Below, one piece after another: positions 49,914 to 61,506 of a DNA stretch of 64,000 nucleotides. The translations under genes and the position numbers were made by a program. This DNA is from Paragordius varius (taxonomy: Eukaryota > Nematomorpha). The stretch's first letter is position 1. Every line of letters begins with the position of its first letter. The stretch covers positions 2,170,001-2,234,000 of the forward strand of contig OZ176054.1 of assembly GCA_964247055.1 (NCBI GenBank), read 5' to 3'. The notes under the pieces are model-generated. The model was not told the origin of the DNA and made no database searches. It saw only the letters and a list, made by a program, of their open reading frames with translations.

Positions 49914-52900
49914 TTATACATAATTTATTAAGTTTGTTGAAATAAATATGAATAAAAGAATATATTGTGATGCATTGGGAATGCTTATAGGCGCATATTT
50001 TTCATTAAGGCTTGAAACTCGAATAATGTGATATTCAAACCAAAACCCCAAAAATATCATTGCAATTTTTAGCGAAATCGAAATTAAAATTCGATGTTTT
50101 TGCATTATATTATGTACAGGTTTACTTAAATAATTTTGCGAAAATACAATAATTATAATAGATAAAATAATAGGTGAGACAGGCAACTTTATAAATTTTG
50201 TAAAAAAATATGAAAAATTTTGTGGTCTAAAATGAGTATTCTTGATAATATCTTGATACCCTCTTAATTTGAGATTCATAGAAAAGAATGTGATATATGT
50301 TTCATACATGACAGGAATATCATAAATCATTAAAGTTAACAAAATGAATTGAAATATAAATAATTTAATTACAGCATTATTTTGTCTAAACTTAAATTTT
50401 TGTGAAATCAATATTATAAAAATCCATGCCAGGCTTGGATATGTATTGAGCAATATAAGTATCGTGATATAATTTACAAATTCAAAAAAATATCTTGCTT
50501 TTGTACCATTAATATTTTTTGAGAACTTTTTAAGCAAAAAAATTCTGAAGTTTAAATAAGATGCAAAATAATTAAAACCAAGTACCATTGTATAACTTAC
50601 AACTGTAATAAAAATTATAAAACAAGATGCTATGCATAAACATAATAATATATTTATCATTCCATCTTCATAATTTGAGACAAATAACTGATGTGAGATA
50701 TATATAGGGATTATTATAAAAAAATTTAGCAAATAATTCTTAAATTTTGGAAATATAAAATTAATAAAATTGGGCCATAAAAATAGGAAAATGAAGAAAA
50801 ATATAATACGTACAGCCATTAAATAAATTAAATATTTGTGTAATAAAACAATTTGTCGACCAGCAACCACATAATTAAATTTAATCGAGATGAACTGTTT
50901 AACCACAAAATTGTCATTTGATTCAGGATTCAAAATAATGGTGAGATATGGATTTACTATAAAATTATCGTTGGTAATTTCATTTTGATTTTTTGGCATA
51001 TTATCCATTGGATCGTTTATAAAATTTAAGGCATACGTATTGTAATGTGCCAATGTACGCTGTAAAAACAGCGTAAATTTACAGTTAAACATTGGATTAG
51101 GCATAGTTTTGGATTCTAATTCTACTTCTTGACAAAAATGCAAAGGTTGAAAGAACCGTGTCTCCATTTCTAAATATTCGGTAAACGCTTCCAGATTTTT
51201 ATTGGTTTCTTTGCTGTAAAACGCTATTTTTGGTTCAATCGTAAACATTATTTGTATCTAAAAACAGAAAATTTAATAAATAAATTATAAGAAAAACGGT
51301 TAAAAATATTTTAAAAATAATTACCTGCTGAAAGATTTCATTCAAAGTTTTCAAGTCCGAAGACGTATTAGAAACGCTAATTTGCAGATCAAAATCATAA
51401 GCTTGCCAAATATGTTGCATTATGGAAGTAAGTTTAATTCGGATTATCGGTTCTGACAATGATGAAAAGTCGAACTTATTCTATCATATATAGTGAATTG
51501 ATATAATATTTTTTATCAAAAAGTTGTGTATATTATTAAAACAAAACTTAAAATATATACATTGCCATTGCTATGGTGATATATATTTTCTGTGGAATTC
51601 ATCAATAAAATTTGTGGAATAGTAAAATATTTAGGGTTAAATATGGAGCTTAAATTAATCATGATATTCGCTAAAGCACTGCTATTAATTTGAAGGTGCG
51701 TGGTTCCATTGCATTCTGAGGTAAAAACTTGGTGTTTAAAATCTTTAGAGTCAATAATCACGCGTAAAAGATAACGGATTTTATATGGTTTTTTCGATAT
51801 ATCATCATCTCTAAGTAAATTGTCTCTTGGGTTTTTTGTGTCAAATTTGTGTCGCAAATTAAAGGGTAATCGTCGTAAAGATGTCATTAAAATACCAGAT
51901 AAATCAGTGATGTTATTATGATATTGACTGTTATTTTTTGAAATCAATATTTTTGCGATTTCTTGATGTAGATTATCCAAAAACGGTTCGAAATTAATAA
52001 ATCGCTCATAGTTGACAGAATACGGTTGATTTACCAAAACGGTGAAATAAATGTTATAATCATTCTTTGATATTCCATCATCCACACATGATTTGGAAAT
52101 TTTAATAAGGAATTGATTAGGGCTTAAGGGGTAAAATATATTTTTTGTGCTGTCAATAGTTGAATTTGGAATATTTATTGGGACCTGCTTCTCAAAATAT
52201 ATCGGATTTACACGAATCCAAAAGCTACGAAAATATGCATTTTCAAGTTTCAACATTTGAGAATGGATTGCTAAATTCTTACCATTTTTATAAGAAAGTC
52301 CCATTTTAACATCAATGTAACGTGTTAGCAATCGAACCAATTCATTACACCACACGATACTCAAGTGATCATTAGGAACCCAAACTTCTGGAATATTGTT
52401 AGTTGAAACTGTCAAAGAGCTTCTACTAACAACATTTCCTTTCAGAACAGAATTTTTTGAGCTATATGCAAGAGGAACTTGAAAGTCCCCAGGCCCACCT
52501 GTGATATGTATCTCTGTCAAAGTACAGGGTTTTTGGTGATTCATATGTATGGATTTATCATGTGTAGAATATGCCGTGTAAAACGCATAAAAATTGGGAT
52601 CCCACCATAAAACTAAACATATTACATATTGTATATAATTAAAAAATATATTTAAATCAAATTGAAAATTGAACAATTTATTAAACCAAAACCAAACTAT
52701 TAAATACTAAACGCTCAAAAACGGTTTAATAAATATAGTATGGATAGAAGTAGTTTTTTGAAAGGGTGTTTGCATGTTTAAGCCTTATTACAATAAAATC
52801 AATTTGCAATCAATCACATACATCTTATGAAATAAAAAAATATTAAACGGACTTTGAAATAAAAATTAAAACTATAACTTTTAGATATGATATAAAATAT

Positions 52901-53647
52901 ATCCAAAAAAATTAATTAGTATACATAATTTGTTGTACACATACCTGGTTTGTTAAATGGAGTTGCAAGACTAATAAAAACGATATGAGACATTTTATTG
53001 TGTTTTAAATTAATTCCATCCAACATGTTATGTGACAAAATATGGTCAAGGATAACGCCACCCTAAGAAATAAATTTACTGTAAAATACCAAAGAATGAC
53101 CAATTAATACTATCGCTGGTGCATTGGAATGACTTGACAACAATGTTGCGATAGCTTTTACAGTAAAATCTAAAAATTATTTTGGCATATACTTAATTGC
53201 TTTTTTAGCAAATTAGCATTTAACGCAGACATTTCCTGTAAAATTATATTTATAAACAACTAAAAAACTTCATTAAAATCACAAGCATATACATCGTAGT
53301 TAAAATGCAACATATTTTCCAAGCCCTTAATTAACAGGACTGATGCCAAAGAACGGGATTGTTTATGGCTTCCTGAATTCCCAGGAATAAATAAGATAGG
53401 AATGTTATTTTTATCTCTTTTTTGCTGTTTGTTAAACCTTAAAAATTAGTAATAAATTTATTTACATTTCTCTATAAAGATAGAGTTTGTAATTAGAGTC
53501 GCTATTTTTAACTTTCAGTGGGATTGCTCTAAATACTGGTGGAGAATACATAAAAGTCATAGAACATTTATTTAAAACGTCCCGGCTAAGAATATCAAAA
53601 GCATTAAGGATGCTAAAGAAATGGTAAAAAAATAATATTAAAAACAT
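49914..53647 (-). CDS. PGAP1: GPI inositol-deacylase (PGAP1/Bst1 family)
   Basis: ER membrane lipase that removes the inositol-linked acyl chain from newly made GPI-anchored proteins. Eight exons (minus): 53466-53647, 53269-53437, 53193-53235, 53090-53169, 52945-53062, 51548-52612, 51325-51452 and 49914-51257. Phases agree; ~1042 residues. Signal/anchor helix (MFLILFFYHFFSILNAF), CSMTFMYSPPVF, YKLYLYRE, IPILFIPGNSGS, DFNEEMSAL, nucleophile elbow GHSLGG, STHDKSIHMNHQKP, ITGGPGDFQV, DHLSIVWCNELV, then a C-terminal third of about 400 residues with many hydrophobic segments, as expected of the multi-span PGAP1 tail. A 27-nt intron (53063-53089) falls between Leu and the first Gly of GHSLGG. The C-terminal region is the least conserved. 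Start codons of this gene and the release factor are 61 bp apart. Confidence 0.92.
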
Positions 53648-53708
53648 TTTTATCGTTTCATCTCAAATTTTTTGAATTTAAAAACTGAACCACAAATGTG
53701 AAAAGCAT
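53648..53708. promoter_or_regulatory. Shared divergent promoter of PGAP1 and MTRF1L-like gene
   Basis: Only 61 bp between opposite start codons, the tightest pair in the window, so at least one transcript must start close to its ATG or inside the partner's leader. No motif identified. Confidence 0.6.
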
Positions 53709-56700
53709 ATGTTTAATTTATATTTTAAGCGAGGAATATGTCACATTTTATCCAACAAAAACCCATTTTTCTTGAATTTTCGGAACAAACTTGTTGAAAA
53801 TAAATATTGTTCAGCCACTTTACTCGATCAATTATCCAAATATGAAAATGATATTAAGGATTTATCCGAATTTTCCAGTTGTTTGTTTGAATAATTAATA
53901 TTTTAGATAACGAAACCGATTCCCTTTTAAAAACAATAGCTGATAACGACATAAAAAATATTAATGAAAAACTTACCCTTATAAGACATGAGGTTTAATA
54001 TTTTATTAAATTAGATTTTTACTGATACGGTTAAAAAATATAATTTAATCAATAACGATTTTCTTGATACCGGTGTCAATTATTCTGAAGAAGCTTTAGA
54101 ATTAGAACTTAATGCAGGAGTTGGTGGACAAGAGTCTGCTTTGTTTGTTGAGGAGCTTCTCGATATTTACCTTAAATATTGTCAATGGCTAAATATTGAT
54201 TACTCTATGATCCAGACTGAAAACACTGAAGTTGGTAAACATTGTATTTTTTATGAGAAAGGATGCATTAAATGTCATATTTTTTGAGCATATATTAAAT
54301 TAAATAGTTGATGGGTTTTTTACAAAAATATGGGGCTCAAACGCCATATAAATAAATATATTCACAAAATCAAAATGTGCTGAGCAGCCGATTAGTTTTT
54401 GTTCACACATTTTTAATATACTATACCATTTACACTTCAAATTTACCCTTGAACAATTTAAATACCCTCTAACAATTCAAATTCACCCTAAAATAAATTA
54501 TATGTTTTTTAAGATTCAACATTTACTATATTATTTTATTATTTTGAAAAATGAAATTCGGTTAGAAATAAACAATATAAGCCATAATATTTCATACTAA
54601 TATAAGTTATATTAATTGAAAACGCATAATTTTATTTTAGAGTAAATTTGAATGTCCGAGCATGATTTGAATTGTTTAAGGGTGAATTTATATTATAAAT
54701 GGTATATAACATACAATGTTAAAAAATTTATGTAATATATCCGTCATAATTTATAAATTTTACGATATTCTTTTTCGATCTATCTAAAGGTTGTTTAAAA
54801 AAAATATATATATCATTATATACTATATTTACTAAAATAAATTTTTTTAAATAGTGGTTGCGCGATCATTTTAATTATATGCCATGTTTTATCAACAAAT
54901 TTGTTATGTCGAAAGAACGTCCTTAATAGAAAACTTTGGTTTAAGCCTACTTTAAGTATTTTAGGCCACCTGAATAACGGATTTACGATACACTCCCGAT
55001 TTTTTTATACTTCTATGGTGCTTTATTCCTATAAACTAAATTTTGAAAAATTTGTTCACCCTTAATTTTTATGTTATAAAATTTTATTGGCAGTTTTTTG
55101 AACACCACAAAAATATATATTTCTTTAAAATAAATACAAATTTAATTAAAATATAAATGTTTTTTACGGATCAATTATATTATTATTTTTGCCTTTTTAG
55201 GAGGGATTAGAAAAGCCAAAATTAAATTAAGCGGAAATCGCGATCATTTATCGTTGATTAAATTGGAGTCTGGCGTTCACAGAGTTCAACGAGTACCCCG
55301 TACTGAGCGATATGGGCGAATTCATACGAGCACTGTAGCAGTCAGTTTATTACCCCTCTTTGAAACGGTAAAATTGTTTTATTTTATATTTTATTTTCGT
55401 TAATAATAGATTAATTTAGTATTATTCTGTGTATATATATATTTTACGATAGTTAAATTTCTTTTGACTTTTTTTATAATTCACATTATGTAAAAAAGTT
55501 TGAAATTTACTCTTTATTGATAGTTAGTTATCCAATTCTAAAACAAACGGTTTAGAGAAATACATTAATATTATTAATTCATTATGTAGACAGAAAATCA
55601 TTACATACACGGTTAAAATTTAAATTATACCGTAAATAATAAAAGACAACACTTTTTTTAACGACAACCATACTTTTTTATAATCGATATAATTAAAATA
55701 ATTGACTGAGTATAGCACTTTTTTTAAAAAAATATTTGTCTTTATGTTTTAATATTGTATTTGTCGTTAATTTATATATTATGTAATGCAGAAAGAAATT
55801 GATTTGCCCCCAAAAGATCTAAAAATCGATACTTTTAGAGCTCAAGGCAAGGGTGGCCAACATGTCAATAAAACTGAAAGTGCTGTTAGAATAACTCATA
55901 TTCCTACAGGTTTCGGTTATATAAAAAACAAGTTTTATTTATTAAGGTTTCCCAAAATGAAAACAAAACAAGTCCCATATATATAGAATAATTTTAGTTT
56001 TTATAATTACGGTTATGATGGGAAAAATATATATTTTATCACACCGTATGGTGACATAAACAATTTTTTTATGGTATTTCATTATTTAAAATGGAATTAA
56101 AAATCAATGATAATTAAACTATCACCCACATTTATGGACACCAAATAATACCTTTATTTAAAAAATTGGCATTTTTACTTCAAATCTTCAGTCTTAAGTT
56201 AATAAATATCATATCATGTACAATACATATTATTGTTTATAGCATTCATTGAATATAAATTTCATCCAAATCTATGTTTCATATATCCACAATTTTTTTT
56301 CGAATTATGCTAGGAATCGTGTCGGAATGCCAAGAGGAACGCAATCAATTACAAAATCGTGAAAAGGCCCTAATCTCTCTTAAAGCCAAAATCATATCGT
56401 TAGAACGAGAGAAAGAATCACAAATTTTCACGGATAGTCGCAAAAGTCAAAGAGGTATAACAAATATTATCCATTTTAGTATTATTTTTATATATGGTAG
56501 GTTAAAAATTGAATAATAAATCTGAATATATAATTACAGTCATGTATCCTTTATTTTATCTAAAATTTATTTTTTTTTCGTTAAATGGGTATAAATATTT
56601 GGTAAAGAATGGAAAAACAAGAGCTCTATGGTAATTCTTATACTTTTTGATGAATATGAGATTGTTAATACCATACAGCTCTTCCATTCTTTAATAAATA

Positions 56701-57124
56701 TATATACCCATTTAACGAAAAAAATAAATTTTTGATAAAATAAAAGGATGCATGACTGTATTGGAATTGTTCACCCCATATTCTATATATAAAGTTTTTC
56801 ATATCATTATTTATGATAGGTACGTTATCAAGAAATGAAAAAATCAGGACATACAACTTCCCCCAAGATCGAATTACGGATCATCGATTAAACATTGCTG
56901 CTCAAACAAATGTAATAAATCAGAAGAACTCTGATGACAAAAATAAGGATAAAGAAATGACAGAACTTTTTAAAAGCCCACCAGCTCAAATCCATCATTT
57001 TTCGGTTAAAAGATTTTTTGGAGAAAATCCACCGCTCGTCCTTTATGAGCTACAAAATGCTTTATTGAAACAAAGGATGGAAAAGGCATTTACAATGATA
57101 TATGAAAAACTGACTGCAACATAG
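53709..57124 (+). CDS. MTRF1L: Mitochondrial peptide chain release factor (RF1/MTRF1L type)
   Basis: Reads UAA/UAG stops in mitochondria and triggers peptide release. Exons: 53709-53880, 53907-53992, 54015-54234, 55201-55367, 55792-55909, 56314-56454 and 56820-57124; ~402 residues with consistent phases. The start [11 protein letters not shown] gives a basic, hydrophobic presequence-like end. Landmarks: [31 protein letters not shown] (PxT codon-recognition motif as PRT, no mtRF1-type insert seen), catalytic GGQ in [50 protein letters not shown]. The C-terminus carries an extra hydrophilic stretch before a final helix. Introns 1 and 2 are 26 and 22 nt (intron 1 could also be 29 nt). A family A element lies in intron 3 and a family B element in intron 6. 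AATAAA follows the stop at about 57149. Confidence 0.93.
54424..54704. mobile_element. MITE family A, copy 7, in MTRF1L intron 3
   Basis: Starts TACCATTTACACTTCAAATT and ends AATTTATATTATAAATGGTA, with CACCCT / AGGGTG blocks inside each end. About 281 bp. Confidence 0.85.
56535..56760. mobile_element. MITE family B, copy 3, in MTRF1L intron 6
   Basis: Perfect-looking ends TACAGTCATGTATCC and GGATGCATGACTGTA. Inner pairs TTCGTTAAATGGGTATA / TATACCCATTTAACGAA and AAAGAATGG / CCATTCTTT. About 226 bp, TA ends. Confidence 0.9.
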
Positions 57125-57384
57125 CGTTTAAATTTTATACTCTTGGTTAAATAAATTAACAACATGACTATTACTTATTAGAATTAATTTTATCAAAGGC
57201 AAAATATATTTCTTCGAATGATTCAAAATTTTTATAAAAAGAGCCTAGTTTATAAAATTTGTTTTTTTTTCTATTTAAAGTAGGTATAGTGTGGTACAAG
57301 TATATAACTTAAAATTATATATTGCTATATTTATTATTTATTTCATTGGATTATAAATGGCTTGGAGTTGAATATATTCATTCT
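57125..57384. other. Convergent intergenic region, MTRF1L / RPL12
   Basis: 260 bp or less between facing 3' ends; AT-rich, no feature beyond AATAAA at about 57149. Confidence 0.5.
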
Positions 57385-58760
57385 TCATTCCTAAAAATAA
57401 TAGACAAAAAATTATTAAAAAGTAAAAAAAACTAAGAGTAATTATCAAGGTTCGGTCAGACCGCGACTGAAATCACTTTAAAACATATTATTCAAGATAT
57501 TATATCCAAAATTTAAATCAATTATATGTTAATAAATTAAAATGGATTACTATTAAAAATAATTTAGAGCTTAAATAAAAAATATTTTTGAATATTATAG
57601 ATTTAATTGTCTGCTCATGCCGTGAATAACTGATTTATAAGGGGTCCAGCGGTTATAATTTTCTGAGTGGTCAAACCAACAAAATAACGATCAAAACATA
57701 ATAGTGCTTAAACCGCAATTTTATATTTAAAATGAAAAGGGCAATATATGTACCAGAGGTATTTCCAATTCTCCGCTCTTAATTTTTTCGATTAAATCAT
57801 GAGGGGCATTACCCTCAATGGTGCAGCCAACGGATTGAGCAGTTCCCAAAACTTCTTTAACGGTTCCAACAAGAGCTTTAGCCATTGACCGAGGTCGCAT
57901 TGCCCGAGCAATTTCCATAATATCGTCCATAGTTATGTCACCATTGTGTTTAACTGTTATTTTTAACAAAAAATATTGGGAGATGTGCTTTAAATATGTA
58001 TACAATATAATAGCAGAAATAAAGCCAAAATTATTAAAAACCATAGTAAATCAAGAAATTAAAGACAGATTAAGCAACGTTTTTTATATACAATTAGTAA
58101 AAACTACTATAATATTGTTTAAATATAATAAAACTTACTATTTTTGACTTTTTTCCTATCACGAGGCGGTTCTTTAAGAGCTTTAATTAACATAGATGCT
58201 GTGGATGGAACTACTTCAATGGTTGCTTGACGATTTTGAATAGTTAATTTAACGGTAATCTTCAAACCTTTCCAATCTTGTGATGCTTTCGCTATATCAT
58301 CACCAATTTTTTTGGGTGACTGTTAATAATATTTACAATAGATGAGCAATAAAAATGGGTATTCGGAAATAAAATAAAAACTTACCAAACCAAGAGGACC
58401 AACTTTAGGGGCCAATGACGAAGTAGCACCGACTTCTCCACCAACAGCTCTTAGACAAACTAAACTTTTAAAAACAAAAATTTTACCGACTGTAATCGCA
58501 TTGGGATCACCACCTTTTGGGGGAGGCATGAGTACGGAAACAACTGATAATAAACGAATGTAAAAATATATGATGGAATTAAATTTAATTTACTCTGATC
58601 TAGTTAGTTATTAATAATGCCGCATAAATATGATTTATATATATTTTTATTAATAAATATATGATTAAAAATATATACTTATAGTAATATTTTGTCCAAA
58701 AAATTTATTTAGTTTTTTATCAATTATTTTTTGCGCAAGCGCATAAAATTCTGCAGCCAT
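57385..58760 (-). CDS. RPL12: 60S ribosomal protein L12 (uL11), with possible N-terminal extension
   Basis: Component of the ribosomal GTPase-associated stalk base. Exons (minus): 58679-58760, 58487-58543, 58386-58459, 58139-58319, 57754-57953 and a last GAA-TGA at 57385-57390. The conventional protein starts at 58529: [86 protein letters not shown]. That gives about 167 residues against 165 in human. A further upstream exon starting [12 protein letters not shown] has a good ATG context and joins in frame, adding 32 residues; it could instead be a 5' leader with a chance ORF. The 27-nt intron 58460-58486 has no stop and a multiple-of-three length. The final six-base coding exon is an inference; reading through 57754 would give a slightly different tail. 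Divergent from PURA. Confidence 0.92.
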
Positions 58761-58895
58761 TTTAAGTGGTATACAATAGTCTGCTCTAAAGTTTGGTTTG
58801 GATGTAAATTGGTTTATTGGAAAGAAATCTAAAAAATAATTGACTGAAGGATATTACTCGTTATTTTCTTGAAAGTTAAACAATTACAAACAACA
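58761..58895. promoter_or_regulatory. Shared divergent promoter of RPL12 and PURA
   Basis: 135 bp between the outermost opposite start codons (366 bp if RPL12 starts at the downstream ATG). CAAT-like blocks occur, but nothing diagnostic. Confidence 0.55.
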
Positions 58896-60472
58896 ATGTC
58901 GGATCATGCTGAATATGAAAACGCCGAAGGAGGAGATATGACTCAAATTAATGGTCAAGACGCAAACACCACTGAAACTACCCAGAATATACCAAATGGT
59001 GATGCAAAAAATTATGTTAATAACCGTGACAATGAAAGAGAATTGGCTTCGGTTGTTTTGGTGATTCAAAATAAGCGTTATTATTTGGATATTAAGCAAA
59101 ATGCATATGGTAAATTTGTTAAATTGGCGCAAGTCGTTCCTCAAAGGCCAAAACAAAGAATTGTTTTTTCTATGGATAAAGTTGTAGAATTCCGAAATAC
59201 TTTAACTGAGTTTGGCGAATATTATGCCTCTCTAGGTAAAAAAATGTTTGTTTAAATTAATCTTAGGCCCACCTCAAGAAAATAATGGTGAACGTGATCA
59301 GCAACCCGGAGGCGAAATTTTGAAAAATAAAATGATTATGGGACGAAACCGAAAATATTGGCTAGACTTGAAAGAAACTAATCGCAACAGAATATTAAAG
59401 GTAACTTTTAGTTTTTATCTTATAATTAATTTATTATTAATTTCTAATAGGTTAGTCAAATAATGTCACCGTCTAACACGCGATCCGTCATTGTAATTCC
59501 GGCCCAGGGAATAATTGAGTTGAGAAATGAGTTGACTCATCTCATTGATGAATATGCTACTGAAGAAGGTAAAATCATAAAAAGCTATTTAAAATTATTT
59601 TTGATATCCTCATATTGTATTGCCTGAATATCGGGTTTATTATAACATTATTAAATCCGGTTGTTACGGCCTTTATTTAAAATAATTAAAAATATTTATT
59701 TTTTAATCATAAATTCATTTGTAGTAAAAGATTCTTTTCTCATTTTTCATTTTATAAAAAAATTGTACAGATTTACGCCCATCGGAAGTTAAAACCGCAA
59801 ATATGCGTCTTGGAAATCGTAGAATTCATTTTGAAACCAGAGCAAACCAACGTGGTCGTTATTTACGCATCAGCGAGGTTCGAAAATTTTATTTTGTTTA
59901 ACCACCCCGCAATATATAAAAATAAATTATTGGTTTAAAGGTAAATTAGTCTTTTATGCTCCATATGCGGGTTATCGAAATCCAAGGCAACACTATATAT
60001 TCATACAAAATTATAGTGTTATGTATCTTCACTATAAGGGTTTTACATAAAAAATGGAAAATGCACGATAAACAGTATTAGGTTAGTTTAAAGAACAACT
60101 ATGTCGTTTTTTCGTTATTTTCCTTTTAGATTTCATAGAGCTCGCTTACATACTAATGCTACCATATTCTTAATTATTAATTAAAAATATTGTTTTAATA
60201 CTTAGACACGTAATAATCAACAAACCAATTCATTCGTCGTACCCGAAAATGCCTTGGATCGCTTTAAAGAAGTCCTTGATAGCATGATTGAGGATATGAA
60301 GCTTACAGCCATCGCTGGTGACACTCATAAGGATAAAACAGCTGCAGCTAGAAACAATGGGGGCGCCTTATCAACTGAGACTCATCATGGGGGCGAAAAT
60401 GCATCATCAGATGTTGCTCCAGATACCGTGGGAGCTGATAATTTAAGCGCCGCCTACAATGGGACTTATTAA
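58896..60472 (+). CDS. PURA: Pur-alpha-type purine-rich element binding protein
   Basis: Single-stranded DNA/RNA-binding protein acting in transcription and mRNA transport. Exons: 58896-59235, 59267-59400, 59451-59568, 59771-59877 and 60206-60472. Phases agree; 321 residues, as in animal PURA. An acidic N-terminus (MSDHAEYENAEGG) is followed by three PUR repeats. I: LVIQNKRYYLDIKQNAYGKF...VVEFRNTL. II: RNRKYWLDLKETNRNRILK...PAQGIIELRNEL. III: LGNRRIHFETRANQRGRYLRISE...VVPENALDRFKEVL. A low-complexity Gly/Ala/Ser tail ends NGTYY-like (NLSAAYNGTY). I chose the ATG at 58896 (ACAATGTCG) over one 27 bases upstream because of context and family start. Introns are 31, 50, 202 and 328 nt. Confidence 0.95.
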
Positions 60473-61072
60473 GGGTTAAAAGGAATATTAACTGTACGAA
60501 AAAAAATATTAACGATTTTTCCGTATTTTCATTATGAAACCTTTACACCTTATCATTGTATTGTGCATGTTCACCATTTATATTATATAGTAGTTGGTTT
60601 TTTTGGTTAACCCCATTTGTCGTATGTTTTTTTACCACTATAGACCTTTTTTGAAGTATCTATCTACCTAGACCTTATTGATTGACTTTATATTTAAAGT
60701 TTTGTTTGTTTAATTAAAAATAGTGTTAGATTTGATGATTACATATGTGAATTGTTTTTTAGGAGGGCGAAAAAAATAAAAAGTAAAAAAAAAGGTTTCC
60801 AAAATTAAGCTTGTGTATACCACTTTAATATCTTATTATACAACTTGAAACATTTATTTGTTTTGTATGATTTGAATATTCCCCTAGCAATTTGTATAAT
60901 ATTAAGTAATTCATATTTTTGTAAATCATGCCTCCTAATATATATTTTATATCATGCAATATGTTCACCACACACTTGTATTATATTTCTTTTTTTTAAA
61001 TAACCATACAACATACAAATTAGTGACGTGTTTTTTTCTAGAAAAATTATTAATATCAATTACACCAAACTT

Positions 61073-61076
<4 letters not shown>

Positions 61077-61103
<27 letters not shown>
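61077..61103. repeat. (TA)n microsatellite
   Basis: About 13 TA units. Confidence 0.9.
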
Positions 61104-61106
<3 letters not shown>

Positions 61107-61235
61107 GTAGTGATAAACGGAAATAAATTTTATATTTTCATTGGTTTGTAAATTTAAAGCCATTGTGTTTTAAGTCAAAAAGGGTGCAGTTTGGGTAACT
61201 TTCTTTTTTAAAATATATATATTTACTGTATATTA

Positions 61236-61506
61236 CAGGGGTCTCCAACACGCGGCCTTTGCCGGAAGCCAAAAATAAAGAATGCCAAATAAAATCAAAA
61301 TATATAATTTGCTTAAATTTTCTACTTAATATATCTCGGTTAAATTATTAAATACTCCAAATTAATATTATTTTTGTCGTTAAAATAATTGTTAATATTA
61401 AAATGTAATAATTCATTAAAATTATCAATGGTTAAATAATGATTTCGGTTCTTTGTGCTTATAATTTTTTAAATCCTGCCCGCGAGCCCATTGTCGGGCA
61501 CCTCTG
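61236..61506. mobile_element. hAT-like non-autonomous element
   Basis: Starts CAGGGGTCTCCAACACGCGG and ends GCGAGCCC...GGGCACCTCTG, whose inverse is CAGAGGTGCCC. The CAG...CTG ends with short imperfect inverted repeats and a GC-rich sub-terminal patch are hAT-like. Flanking 8-mers GTATATTA and GTTTATAA are similar but not identical, so the target duplication is only suggestive. 271 bp, no coding capacity. Confidence 0.6.
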
